Of a DNA stretch of 64,000 nt, positions 21,721 through 33,987 are shown piece after piece. Numbering within the stretch: position 1 is the stretch's first letter; every line of letters begins with the position of its first letter. A model generated the notes under the pieces. The model was given only the letters and a program-made list of their open reading frames with translations, was not told where the DNA came from and did no database searches. The translations under genes and the position numbers were made by a program. Source of the DNA: Nipponacmea schrenckii (lineage: Eukaryota > Mollusca > Gastropoda > Lottiidae); contig CM060200.1 of assembly GCA_030562195.1 (NCBI GenBank), forward strand, positions 31,411,023 through 31,475,022, read 5' to 3'.

Positions 21721-24700
21721 ATCTTTCATTTGCCGATAATTATTTTTACTAACAAACAATTTTCCGTCTTAATTTGGAAAATTTGAAATTTATGTTCATC
21801 CTATGAGTTAGTAGTACTTGATGATGTAACTTGACTACTACTTGTTTTAAGATCATACATGGAGTGAAATATCGTTCACTTGAATTGTAATCACCTGTGA
21901 TTTGGAATCATAAACGCATACAGGTAGATACCTAAATAATAACGTAAGAGTTTGGTACGTATCATACTGTTTTCTTTCCAAATTATGACGAATTGATGAC
22001 TCTCTATTGTCTGAGCAAAGGAAAATAATTTTGACCTTTTTTTGTATTTTCTGAAAATTTAAATACCAGCTGCAAAACAGTACTATTAAAAAAATTTAAA
22101 TTTACATTGAAAAAAGACCCTTTCAACTCATAATGTTTGCCCATGTTTATTATTGTTTTAACGCAAAGACATTCAAGGACTTCAAATTCTCAGAAAACTT
22201 TAGGACGATTTTTTTTTAAATTTTGGCTTTAGTTTTACCTTAACGACATATCGAGGATAGATGGAATCGAAAATGTATCTGTCCAATTTTCAGGCATAAT
22301 TTCAGGCAATCTTGGCTTGAATAATTTTAAACGTGTAGGCTGCTTTATTCAATGACAATTTCAATTTTTTTTTTATATCAATGCGATTTACTTTAAGACT
22401 ATCCGCTTTGTTTTGAAGTTAATACTCCAATAAAATTCTAAAACAAATCGGTAAAAATACGGTATATTTCTTTATAGACTGTGAAGCTTATCAAATATTT
22501 GACCATTGTTGAAATCAATAGAGAGTATTAGCGCCTGACAGGTTAGTTCTGAGTGACATGATATAGTGTAGTATAACCAATAACAGAACCAGAGTGCTAT
22601 AATAGTCGATCGCTGGTTTACCTCGATACTCCACGCGTCGTTCTGACGGCTGAATATAAATTGCTGATTGTTTGTATTTTGGGTTGCTCACTCACGTTTA
22701 CAGAGACCGGTTAGGATAGCTGTCTGTGTAGTTCTATTAGTTGTAGATTTTGAGTCAATTGTCAGGTAGGTGAACTTTGTTGTTTTGTACTGTATTCTCA
22801 TCTTCGTGGTTCAGTTTGAAAAGATTGCAGCATCCAAAGGATCAGCAGGCGAACATGATTTGTTTACTTAATCATAGATCTGATAGGACTCGGGACGTGA
22901 CGCTTTTGTTATGTTGTAAACATTGCAATTACTTGTATTCAATCATCTCAGAAAATCTTAATTTGTTGTAGAATAATGTGTTTCATTTGTAGAGGAGACC
23001 AGTGGTCTGCATGGAGGATTTTGACTATCTTCCTTAATGCAAATAATGAGGCAATTTATAATCTATTCCTGTGTAAGCTATTGTCTTGTATCTATATTTT
23101 CTAACTGATAATCATTTCTGCGAAGTCTGATAAACCAGTTAATTATAGTTGTTTGAAAGAGTTAACGATATAGGCTTGACACATCCACTTGTGGGATGGC
23201 ATCAGCTATTTTGGAAAAGTAAGCATATTTATGGACATCGAATTATTTATTTTAAAAGTGCAAACATTTAAATAAGTACAATTTACTGCCATTCTCAGCG
23301 CTTCCAATTATTGTTTGATAGAAGTGCGCTGTAACTTCATCTGACAAACATGTTTAAGCGGAATTCCATATATATAGTCGAATTCATCTGAGGCATCATT
23401 TGGCACACTTTTTCATGCTTGCAAAATGGTTTGTATATATATTATAACTACTAATTAGATAACCAAATTATTAACAAAAAAAGTTGAATAAAAGGTGGTA
23501 TAGACATTAAATTATTCTTGATTTTCTTTACCAACGTTTGACCCCATAGTTTCGACCTTGAATGAAGGTCATGGTTATGACCTTTGATAATGAGAAAATT
23601 TACCGTTGAATTATGCGTACTTTTGGTTTGGGGTTATGTTCAAATTTACCCTATCCCTTTACTGTTTAACCTTTGTCAAGGTCATTATTGTAGTAAAATA
23701 ATCGAAAATAAATAACAACTGAAATTCTTAATATCAGTTAATATTCAATTATTATCTTATTTATACTCATAATTAACACCAATCTCACGATTTAACTTTT
23801 GATCACAAATAAGTTGGGTTTAAGGATCCCGATGAACATAGTCATTTATGTAAATGCGTTTATCACAGACTACCAGTAAAATAATATTCAAATTCGATAT
23901 ACTAACAAATAAAAAGTATTTCTGTAGTTTGCAATTTTTTGTTGACCATTCTGGATAACGCCAGTTATAGTTGGTGACATAATTCATTAATATTCCAGAC
24001 TACCCTATCGATTTGTTGAAATCTTGGCGTGAAGAAAAACTGAAGGGAATAAAATCTGATTTATCTTGTTGATGCTGTTAGGCAAAATAATGTCAATCAT
24101 AGAAACAATGTCAAGTCATAGAAATAACAAAGATTCTATGGTGTTGAACATAATTCAAAATAGTATTTTCTATTCTACGATTTACAGTCAAATATAGAAT
24201 AGTACTTGTTGTTTGAACTGATATAATGAAATAAAACTCGCAACAAAAAATATTGTGAGATATTTTTTAAAACTTTGCTTTAAATCCATATTGTCAAATG
24301 AATCAACTGTTACATATTGTTTTAAGCCTTTTTTAAAGCATTAATACCAACAATGGTATGATGATTTCTAATTACCTTTTTCCGATTTTAATGGAATATT
24401 CATCTAAAAATTGTGAGTAATCTTGATATTCATCGTTGAATAAAACACATAAATTACAGTTAGTGTATTGCTGTATCTATATTGCTTCGTTGTTCCTAAA
24501 GAATCTTGGTTCATAAAAATGTGGCTACTTCGATCAACCTTAATGACGACTGTATCGTTAGATATTAATTAAATATACCATAAGAATATTACTTCCTGCT
24601 TTATCCTGGAACGACCTTTTCCAATATAAGGAAGGAATATACCGCAACTATTTTCCTCGAGTATTCCTGAAGATTCACGAAATCATATAATTGGTGTTCT

Positions 24701-27481
24701 TAATGTAAATCATTATTGATTGTTTTCATTCTCTTTAGTTCAGTTTTTTGATTGAATGCGTGTAGGCCTACTAATTTATTTCTATTCATTCAAGCCATAA
24801 ATATCATGACCGAAGATTGACCTCATAATATATAAATCAATATGTCAACAGGTTTTATTTTCTGCTTGACCGATCTTTGAACTCATTTCTAAATTCAAGG
24901 TGCGCTATAGATGACTTGAGTCTGGATTATCCGTTGTAAATAGATGATAGTAGCCTATACTTTAATATAAATCCTGATATCAATTCAGTTATTTATTCTT
25001 CTAAATTTACTTACTCCAGTCCATTTCGAGAATATTTGAAAGTTAAGGCCTCTTTTTTGAAATCTCTGCATGTTGACTAAACATTCTTTCCACAATTGAC
25101 TGAATGCAGGATGAAGCATAATATGTATATTGTATATCGCATTATCCTCAATTAGTCATTAAATCGTTCTCATTCATATATTATAAAAAAGGAACTTCCT
25201 TGCGTCTTCAATTCCCAATACATTGCTGATCATTGGCGAAACATTATACATTTTTTGTTTGTACTCATACGTGCGCTGTAGGATTTTCAATGACCAGACA
25301 TTGACCTTTGCATGTTATGTCATATGAGATAAGCAATGACCGGTATTTAACCTCGTCATTTTGTACTTACAACTTTGGTTTTACTATTAATCGTTCCTTT
25401 TGTAATTATCTGGTAATGTATACTGGAATTTTTCATACAATTTACTGTCATCTGCATTGTAATTTTAATTGCAAAAACGCTGCAAGACGCCTAATCGTTC
25501 GTGTGAGTGTCTAACGTTTGACACGTCATCTGTTGGAAAAAATTCAAAGTAGGTAAATGTAGCAGTGGCCTCTTCAAATTCAATGTTTTGCATCCGCCAC
25601 ACGTGTTGTTGTTGGGTACATGTTTTCTGTGACGATAGTGAAAGTGTCATCTTTGCATTTTGGTGAAATTATTCATAATTATTCTGAACAAACTTGATTA
25701 TTTTATTGATTATCTAGCACGTATTTATGACTCTTACATCCATACCTAATTACACGTCAATCAATGAAACTTATTGCCCAATTTCTTTTATGATATAGCC
25801 CCCACTGGGATTAATAACTTTTTAACTTTTCACTTAATCTCAAGTTGTGCAGCCATGTTTCGTGGCTCTTTTAGAGTTGACAATGTTTGTCCAATTAAAT
25901 GAAAATGGCCCAAAGTTAATCTCATATAGGTTGATGACGCTTGTTGTTACACTAACTCTGTGGCTAATTAGAAGATAAACACTTTCTGTTTTAGATTTAG
26001 ATGGGGTTTATTCGATATTTAACCATGCTTTAATCATTAGATCCCGAGACCGCTTGCGGTCGAGGGTCTCTAATGGTATATTCAAGCATGGTTCGATTCA
26101 TCAGTCTATGGAAATTGTTCAACGAGTTTAACACTAAACATTTTATTTTTACTGTGACAATTATCTGATTTCTTGGAAGGGGTGCTAAGTTAAAATCCAG
26201 TCGCAATGAGGCAGAGTTTGAGAATTATATAAGTGAGCTAATTTATTGTTGAAAGTCGCTGTATTGACAAGCCTTTTTGTCAAGATATTTAAAAGGAGTA
26301 CAGTCAATATACTTTCCATAAAATTATCAATTACAAAGTATCTTAATTCAAATTTTTAACTTGATAAACATCGGGCGGGGTATCCTAATGGACGAAATAT
26401 AAGCATAAGCAAGAAATGTTACGAAACATACTGAATATTGTTATTCATTTAATGAGATGAGACTGTTGAATTGAAACGGTGCCAAAAGCAAATAGATTTT
26501 TTAACTAGAGTATGAGAATGATATCATGCACACTATAATGATGATGTTATATTCAGCTTGGAGTTATTTTAACCAGACGATTGTAAATAACTATTAACTA
26601 CATGTATGTTAACGTACACATTTATGATTCTAGTACTTTTTAAAATGTAAAAAAGTTTCTTCCATTTGTTTGATAAATCTTTTGACATCATCCTTACTGT
26701 GCAGGAAATCAATTTACTGTTATACCACATGGACTGAGAGCCGTTGAAGCTTCTAAAACGCAGATTCAGTTGCACACCTCTCAAGAAATGATGAAACTTT
26801 ACAATAAATCACATGGGGTCAAAACGCTTCAAATCATATGACTTACCACTTTTCTAAAGCTGTGCGATTGAACGGAAAACAAATATGAAATCCAGATTCT
26901 TTTACTCTAGCGTAGGGCTCCAAATCGGACTCTTCACCGATGCGTAAAGGTACTATTACCATATTAGGATTATGAACTATATAAGCCAGTAAGCTATCGC
27001 CAATTAGTCATGTGACTAATACGTCATGGTGGAATGTCAACAAGCTATGAAACAGCTCGATATCATTTTCCCCGAAAACTGCTGATACGCTTCTATTTTC
27101 CCGAACATTAACTACTCTTACCTATTATATTTTGGTTTCAATTCGTGCCTTCATGTTTATATTGTATATGAATAAGTTTTAACATTTCAATCGGTATAAT
27201 CATCGCACATGACCGTGAAATAGAAAAACAAATCAAGAAATGAAATTGAAACGTCATGACAGTAGAGCTTCGCCATGTTGGTTGTGGCAGTCGAAAAGAA
27301 TGATTATCTATCTCGGCCCTAGTGGTTGTCAAGAGGATGGAGGGACCAACCAAAGACCCGGAATCCCTCTGTGGCTTTTAAAGGGAGGTCTTGCATAGGG
27401 CCTACATCTAACGAAATATTGGATGTGAAAGTAGAATAGAAAGACTATTGTATGCCTTTCATTCGGCATACCCTAAAACCT
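21721..27481. other. Long AT-rich interval, no gene recognised
   Basis: Nearly 5.8 kb without a recognisable protein family, RNA gene or mobile element. The segment 22540-22770 has a TATAAA at about 22655 and a CAG/GTAGGT donor-like site near 22766, so a 5' untranslated exon is imaginable but unsupported. A small inverted pair of AGGTCA half-sites spaced by six bases lies at 23566-23583. The palindrome at 26021 is listed separately. Confidence 0.4.
26021..26093. repeat. Compound inverted repeat around GACCGC/GCGGTC
   Basis: AACCATGCTT (26021-26030) pairs with AAGCATGGTT (26084-26093). Inside, CATTAG pairs with CTAATG, and the centre is GACCGC-TT-GCGGTC, a perfect six-base hairpin at about 26048-26061. 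The layout, long imperfect arms with a short G+C-rich core palindrome, resembles the hairpin at 16604-16716. Confidence 0.7.
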
Positions 27482-27529
27482 GATACGAGATATCAGATAC
27501 GAGATACGAGATATCAGATATCAGATATT
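27482..27529 (+). repeat. Short tandem repeat of GATAYSAGATA type
   Basis: Alternating GATACGAGATA and GATATCAGATA words, several copies. A plain microsatellite-scale array. Confidence 0.8.
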
Positions 27530-27937
27530 AAAAAAAAAGACATTTTTTTTCTTCAAACTGTTGAATCCGGCGAAAACTTTCTTGTCAAATAAAAACTTGA
27601 TTTACCATTTAGTCCATGGCAGACTTGAACGAACCCACACCACCCTTCAACTACCCAATGACCCCATCTCCCCCCCCCCCCCAAAAAAAAACAACAACAC
27701 ATTAGCCCTTCTATAATATGACATTGACTAAATAGTTCATTTCAGAATGTAGCCTATACTATATTTTAATATTTTAGATTAACTATAGGCCTATCATCAT
27801 TCATATAATTAATTATATTAAAAATGCTTTCTTTTTAAGTGGGAAGTGTAAGATAAACTTTGTATATACATTTTGTCGATATTTCTTTCAGATGATCACT
27901 ATAAGTCGGTACATCCAAATTATCATCTTTTTTATTG

Positions 27938-29340
27938 CAGTGCGTTCTTCGAACGCACTGCTTTGTTTTCGAAATGACTATTTGCAGTGCGTTCTTCGAA
28001 CGCACTGCTTTGTTTTCGAAATGACTATTTTTTTTTTTTTTTTGTCTCTTTCTGGTCACGCTCCCCAGCCATAACTGCAAATGTCTTACACAATCTGACG
28101 TGATATTGTAACGTAATCTAGTGCTCGTTGTTGTTTAAATGTAAAAGGACGCATTTTTGTTCTACCGGAAATGACGTAGAACGTCACAAATTTTATTTTT
28201 GTTTACTAACTCACGGCTCGTTTTTTTATCCAATCTGGTTCGGACTTTTTTTATTTACTACTTATAACTTAGATTTACATAATAGCAGTTTAAAAATTTT
28301 GAAATTTTTACTTTTGTTGCTGACTTTTGAATTTTAAAATTTAACACTTTTTCTAACTTTTGCAATTTTTATTAGATCGAAATCAAAATTTGCAGTTAGA
28401 TAAACATTTTTCTTGTCAAGAAAAATCTGTTTTCAAAATGTCGACATCACTTCCGGTTTCGGCGTCATACGTCGTTAAACTTCAAATTTTCACTTCCGCA
28501 ATTCTAAAGATATTGGAATTTTTTTTTTTGCAATTAGTTACTATTAACCCATAATGATTTTATAATTAACAAAAATTGAACCGGAAGTAACAGATCAGTC
28601 GCCATCATTAAACCACTTACTTTTGTAAAGTGAAAAATTGGGCCTTAGGGTTTAATCGGACAATTGTAATTTTGATGTATATGTAATCTTCAATCGATTG
28701 CTAACAATTCTTAGGAAGCCGAATTTTGAATTTCGATTTAGCTTACCTTTCATTTCCGGTTCTTTTTTTTCACTCAGTGCCTAATTTTCCAACGTTCATA
28801 TATCTTGACCTTGACCTTTGGTGACCATGTGACCTGCACAAAAGTTGTTGCCCTTGTCGAGATCTATTCATTGATGTCTTTATTTGTGTTGTGAAATGTC
28901 AACTTCCGGTTTTACAGCCATTTGAAAATTGCACTTTTTAACTTCGAAGAGCTCTGTCACGTGACCTAATTTACATACGTCAAAATTTCTTTTATGTCCT
29001 TATTACGCGTAGTTTATTCTTTCCAATGGTGTATAACACTTTATATTTTGATCAAAATTGCGCTTTTTAATATTTGAAAATTTTGTTCTTAGTTCTATAT
29101 TAATTGTGCGTGATTTATGAAAAAGCACGTGTTTTTTTTTAAATTTACGTCTTATTTTTTCACAAAAATTGGTAGATGAGTAGACAAAAAATTATCATTA
29201 AAGATTCCGATAGAACATTTTCCGAAATTAGCCGGAAACGTCCGAAAATGACCAAAAAATGTAGAAAATCACAGAAATCGGAATTTTCGGATTAAATTTT
29301 TGCACAAACTTGCAATTTTTTTATTCCACAGAATTAGTAC
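27938..29340 (+). repeat. Dispersed repeat family R, copy 1
   Basis: About 1.3-1.4 kb, nearly identical to 31794-33071. It starts with the hairpin GCAGTGCGTTC-TTC-GAACGCACTGC, which is duplicated here in a 44-bp direct repeat (27939 and 27984), followed by a long T run. It contains CTTCCGGTTTCGGCGTCATA, the phrase TTGACCTTTGGTGACC and CACGTG-type boxes, but no meaningful reading frame. The right limit is uncertain because copy 2 runs into the assembly gap. Confidence 0.8.
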
Positions 29341-29623
29341 CATCAATATCTTCATTTTGTATGTATGCCGTATATGCAAATTCCTAACCGTTTGATCGCC
29401 ATCTTGAAATATGCAAATTATTTGAAAAATACTACTCGTCCGCCATTTTTAATCCTATTTTTTCAGACTTGTTTTGAAATATAATTTGGATAATTATCTA
29501 GGTCCTCTGGTGGCATATTTTTCAATTTCAAATTTGTCTTTGGACCAGGTCCTGCCAAAGTTTTTCAAAACTGACTTCCGTCTGAAAGTTCATAACTTTT
29601 GAACTCTACCATATGCATCCTTT

Positions 29624-29846
29624 TCATCTCAAAAAAACATCACCAGAGAGGCACTGGACTGGAATCCCCAAGGGCATAGAAGACAAGGACGACCTTTACA
29701 TAGCTTGAAAAGAATAAGACTGAGAGAGCTAGGAAGGATTGGCAAGACCTGGAATGAAGCAAAAAGAACAGCTCATAACAGAGTGAGATGGAGAACGTCT
29801 GTAGCAGCCCTAATCTCCGCAAGGAACGAAGAGGACTAACTTACTA
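29624..29846 (+). mobile_element. 5'-truncated LINE tail with 13-bp target duplication
   Basis: An insertion of 223 bp is bounded by the direct repeat ATATGCATCCTTT at 29611-29623 and 29847-29859. It carries the last 66 or so codons of a LINE ORF2 (29639-29839): EALDWNPQGHRRQGRP, RIRLRELGRIGKTWNEAKR, NRVRWRTSVAALISARNEED and a TAA stop. The WNPxGxRxxGRP...TWxxxxRxAxxRxxWR signature is the tail seen in many invertebrate LINEs downstream of the reverse transcriptase. Extreme 5' truncation plus target duplication fits target-primed reverse transcription. Confidence 0.85.
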
Positions 29847-30329
29847 ATATGCATCCTTTATTTTTCTGCACAATCATCTTCATTGGCTAAAGGTTCATAT
29901 GATACCTTGATTTCTAATTTTAGTAAAGAACATTTGGATTAATAGGGATCCAAAAATTGGTAATTTGCATATTTCTCGTATCTTCAGATGGTTATATCTC
30001 ATGAACAAGACTCTTTGCAACATTCTAATTGACATTATTGTGATGTGATTTTTATCAGATTTCTAACAATATCTTTATTTTAGCTATAGACCGAAAACTG
30101 ATGAAAATACGCCTAGTAGAAAATAAGCGATTTTAACATTCATATTTTTTTTATATTTAGTTCTATTTAACTTAAAAACAAAATTCGAACAGATTTATAA
30201 TGTGCAAATTCCCAGCTTTCAAGCAATATATAAATCAATATGTATAAATAAAAATTGCGAAAAGTTTAAGAATAAAATTACACTCTAATTAAAATTTTGC
30301 CGAAATTTATTTGATTTTGATTTAATTAC

Positions 30330-30870
30330 GATTAAAAATTATAAAAACTTCGAAGGTGTATATTGTGAAGTTGACCTTTGGCGATCTTTATACCTGTACA
30401 TATGTGATACGTTCTATCCAATGACATATTAAGCTTTATAGCAAAATGTAAACTTTCGGTTTATCGGCATTTAAAAATTGCGAATTTTTCCTATAGAACG
30501 GTCAATTCACAAATTTTGACATTTCCAGTTGAAGTTTCCAAAACAATTCAATGGACTTTGTGGGCGTGGTTAAGCCCAGATATTTTTACATCACAAACCT
30601 TAATGATTGCCAGTCTATTAACAAGCTCCAATGTCACGTGTTAAATCATGAATAAATCATCTCTCCCAATAATCGCAAAATCAATCTACATTCTATCCTT
30701 AAATGACAGCCAGGAGGCCAACAAATTCTAAATAGCCCGAAAGCTGCAGAACTGTTACAAACAGGTCTAGTTATTCTTTCCAATGGTGTATAACACTTGA
30801 TATTTGATCAAAATTGCACGTTTTAAATTTGCAAATTTTGAAATTTATTCTATACTAACTGTGTGTATTT
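30330..30870 (+). repeat. Diverged relative of repeat family R
   Basis: Segments line up with copy 1: GAAGTTGACCTTTGGCGATC (compare 28807), AATGTAAACTTTCGGTTTAT (compare 28895) and TTCTTTCCAATGGTGTATAA at about 30776 (identical to about 29017). Between them, 30500-30770 instead matches 31545-31705 (AAATGACAGCCAGGAG, GAACTGTTACAAACAGGTCT against GCACAATTGTTACAAACAGG). The interval is therefore a mosaic of two repeat families. Confidence 0.6.
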
Positions 30871-31268
30871 TTCTTAAAATCGAAATAGGGTCTCGGAAGA
30901 TAATTCAATTTGTGTTATTTTGATGTACATGTATATAGAATCTATTGCCGAAATATATATGGAAACCGATTAAAAAATTAATCCAGTTAAAATGATTCAA
31001 ACACATTATATATCTTAAATAAAAGGAATGATTGTTCATTTCTCGTTGTGGGCGATGTATGATATGGAATATTTGGAAGGAAATGACAACCTTTAGAATT
31101 TTAAATGATATTCTCTTAAGCAAAAAATAATGTACAGTATACATATACATATACATATAATGTATGTAGTGGTATAAGGGACGGAACTCTATAAATACTC
31201 TCTCAAAGATGTAAAGCCGCGCTGTTAATTTGATGGCTCTATGTTATACCATGGCAACTTCCAATGTT

Positions 31269-31326
31269 CCTACTACACCTAAATTAAGATTGATAAACCT
31301 ACTACACCTAAATTAAGATTGATAAA
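31269..31326 (+). repeat. Perfect 29-bp tandem duplication
   Basis: CCTACTACACCTAAATTAAG plus nine more bases occurs twice without mismatch (31269-31297 and 31298-31326). Confidence 0.9.
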
Positions 31327-31793
31327 TAAACAAATTAAAAGTATCAACGATCTGGAAAGTTAATTTAATCCGAGATCAATTTGTAATCTTAAATAAGGTG
31401 TTATGTCCCTTAGACCACAAATTTGTTTTTTCGACGTTTTGTTTTACACACTAATTAAACAGATATAAATGTTACAAGAAGAGTTAAGAAGATAATGTAA
31501 CAGGTCATAAAGTCAAATTGTGTTAATTTCTTATCGTTTGGTCAAGACAAATTTTGACATTTCCAGTTTAAGTATCGCAACCAATCAAAACAAGTCATTA
31601 TACTGAGTAGGCGTGGTTACGTTCTATTTTAAATGACAGCCAGGAGATATAACGAATTCTAAATATCTCGGAAGCTGCACAATTGTTACAAACAGGTCTA
31701 GTTATTATTATGGAATTGGATATTATAAATGCAACGTTTCACCCATGCAATAGAAGGGACGCGCACTGCCTTGGTACCGTCTAACGGTTCTAG

Positions 31794-33071
31794 TTGCAGT
31801 GCGTTCTTCGAACGCACTGCTTTGTTTTCGAAATGACTATTTTTTTTTTTTTTTGTCTCTTTCTGGTCACGCTCCCCAGCCATAACTGCAAATGTCTTAC
31901 ACAATCTAGCGTGATATTGTAACGTAATCTTGTGCTCGTTGTTGTTTAAATGTAAAATGACGCATTTTTGTTCTACCGGAAATGACGTAGAACGTCACAA
32001 ATTTTATTTTTGTTTACTAACTCACGGCTCGTTATTTTATCCAATCTGGTTCGGACTTTTTTTATTTACTACTTATAACTTAGATTTACATAATAGCAGT
32101 TTAAAAATTTTGAAATTTTTACTTTTGTTGCTGACTTTTTCATTTTAAAATTTAACACTTTTTCTAACTTTTGCAATTTTGATTAAAATCGAAATCAAAA
32201 TTTGCAGTTAGATAAACATTTTTCTTGTCAAGAAAAATCTGTTTTCAAAATGTCGACATCACTTCCGGTTTCGGCGTCATACGTCGCTAAACTTCGAATT
32301 TTCACTTCCGGAATTCTAAAGATATTTGAATTTTTTTTTTTGCAATTAGTTACTATTAACCCATAATGATTTTATAATTAACAAAAATTGAACCGGAAGT
32401 AACAGATCAGTCGCCATCATTAAACCACTTACTTTTGTAAAGTGAAAAATTGGGCCTTAGGGGTTAATCGGACAATTGTAATTTTGATGTCTATGCAAAC
32501 TTCAATCGATTGCTAACAATTCTTAGGAAGCCGAATTTTGAATTTCGATTTAGCTTACCTTTCATTTCCGGTTCTTTTTTTTCACTCAGTGCCTAATTTT
32601 CCAACGTTCATATATCGTGACCTTGACCTTCGGTGACCATGTGACCTGCACAAAAGTTGTTGCCCTTGTCGAGATCTATCCATTGATGTCTTCATTTTTG
32701 TTGTGAAATGTCAACTTCCGGTTTTACAGCCATTTGAAAATTGCACTTTTTAACTTCGAAGAGCTCTGTCACGTGACCTCATTTACATACGTCAAAATTT
32801 CTTTTATGTCCTTATTACGCGTAATTTATTCTTTCCAATGGTGTATAACACTTTATATTTTGATCAAAATTGCGCTTTTAAATATTAGAAAATTTTGTTC
32901 TTAGTTCTATATTAATTGTGCGTGATTTATGAAAAAGCACGTGTTTTTTTTAAATTTACGTCTTATTTTTTCACAAAAATTGGTAGATGAGTAGACAAAA
33001 AATTATCATTAAAGATTCCGATAAAACATTTTCCGAAATTAGCCGGAAACGTCCGAAAATGACCAAAAAAT
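31794..33071 (+). repeat. Dispersed repeat family R, copy 2
   Basis: Matches copy 1 at 27983-29270 with only scattered substitutions and small length changes, beginning with the same GCAGTGCGTTC hairpin (a single copy here) and the T run. It is cut by the run of Ns, and the gap probably exists because this repeat could not be assembled. Confidence 0.85.
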
Positions 33072-33571
33072 NNNNNNNNNNNNNNNNNNNNNNNNNNNNN
33101 NNNNNNNNNNNNNNNNNNNNNNNNNNNNNNNNNNNNNNNNNNNNNNNNNNNNNNNNNNNNNNNNNNNNNNNNNNNNNNNNNNNNNNNNNNNNNNNNNNNN
33201 NNNNNNNNNNNNNNNNNNNNNNNNNNNNNNNNNNNNNNNNNNNNNNNNNNNNNNNNNNNNNNNNNNNNNNNNNNNNNNNNNNNNNNNNNNNNNNNNNNNN
33301 NNNNNNNNNNNNNNNNNNNNNNNNNNNNNNNNNNNNNNNNNNNNNNNNNNNNNNNNNNNNNNNNNNNNNNNNNNNNNNNNNNNNNNNNNNNNNNNNNNNN
33401 NNNNNNNNNNNNNNNNNNNNNNNNNNNNNNNNNNNNNNNNNNNNNNNNNNNNNNNNNNNNNNNNNNNNNNNNNNNNNNNNNNNNNNNNNNNNNNNNNNNN
33501 NNNNNNNNNNNNNNNNNNNNNNNNNNNNNNNNNNNNNNNNNNNNNNNNNNNNNNNNNNNNNNNNNNNNNNN
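33072..33571. other. Assembly gap, 500 Ns
   Basis: Exactly 500 undetermined bases, a typical placeholder length. Open frames spanning it have no meaning. Confidence 0.99.
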
Positions 33572-33576
33572 TTTCT

Positions 33577-33646
33577 GTCCAGAGTGGGGCAAGGCACCAA
33601 ATCGCATTGCAGCTAATAGTCCAACGCTGTTCCACTGAGCCACCGC
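33577..33646 (-). repeat. tRNA-like SINE head (candidate)
   Basis: On the - strand the segment begins GGTGGCTCAGTGGAACAGCG and continues with TTGGACTATTAGCTGCAATG. TGGCTCAGTGG (33632-33642) fits the RNA polymerase III box A consensus and the D-arm of a tRNA, and TTGGACTATTAGCTGC looks like an anticodon arm. A proper box B (GGTTCGANNCC) is not present; GGTGCCTTGCCCC is the nearest. It may be a tRNA-derived SINE head or a decayed tRNA pseudogene. Confidence 0.4.
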
Positions 33647-33769
33647 ACACCAATAAAAATGGAGATTGGCGACTCAGTGTCATGACGAATATCTACCAAC
33701 AAACAGTTGAGGGAAATATTTTTTCCAGAAGTCAAATTCATGTTTAATTTATAAGTGGTCAGATTGTTC

Positions 33770-33987
33770 GGTATTTAGCGATTTTTTCGGTAATTAGTGT
33801 CAGTTTTTTTGGTATATAGGATTTTTTCGGTATTTAGTTTTTTTCGGTTTTTTTCGGCATTAGCACCAGAAAAGCTTTTTCGTTTTTTTTTTTTTTATTT
33901 TTTCGGTGTATTTTCGGTATTTTTCGGTACTTTTCGGAGTTTATTCGGTATTTTTCGGATTTTTTTTAGGATTTTTTCGGTATTTTT
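33770..33987 (-). repeat. TTTTTCGGTATT simple repeat
   Basis: Irregular copies of TTTTCGGTATTT, TTTTCGG and long T runs. It abuts the Penelope-like ORF and replaces the end of its reading frame, so the final 30 codons of that ORF (rich in Lys, Ile, Asn, Thr and Pro) are translated repeat. Confidence 0.8.

Noticed and set aside
22540..22770. Possible promoter and first exon (TATAAA, donor-like CAG/GTAGGT)
   Set aside because: No downstream coding exon is recognisable on + within the following kilobases; motif evidence alone is too weak to call.
27835..28080. Frames on both strands over the GCAGTGCGTTC hairpin
   Set aside because: Produced by the palindromic 44-bp duplication; the same peptide words occur on both strands, and the second copy of the repeat does not preserve the frame.
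33577..33646. Functional tRNA gene on the - strand
   Set aside because: Box A is good, but box B and a paired acceptor stem are missing; kept only as a SINE or tRNA-derived candidate.
32963..33683. Open frames running through the Ns on both strands
   Set aside because: Made of undetermined bases; no evidence of coding.
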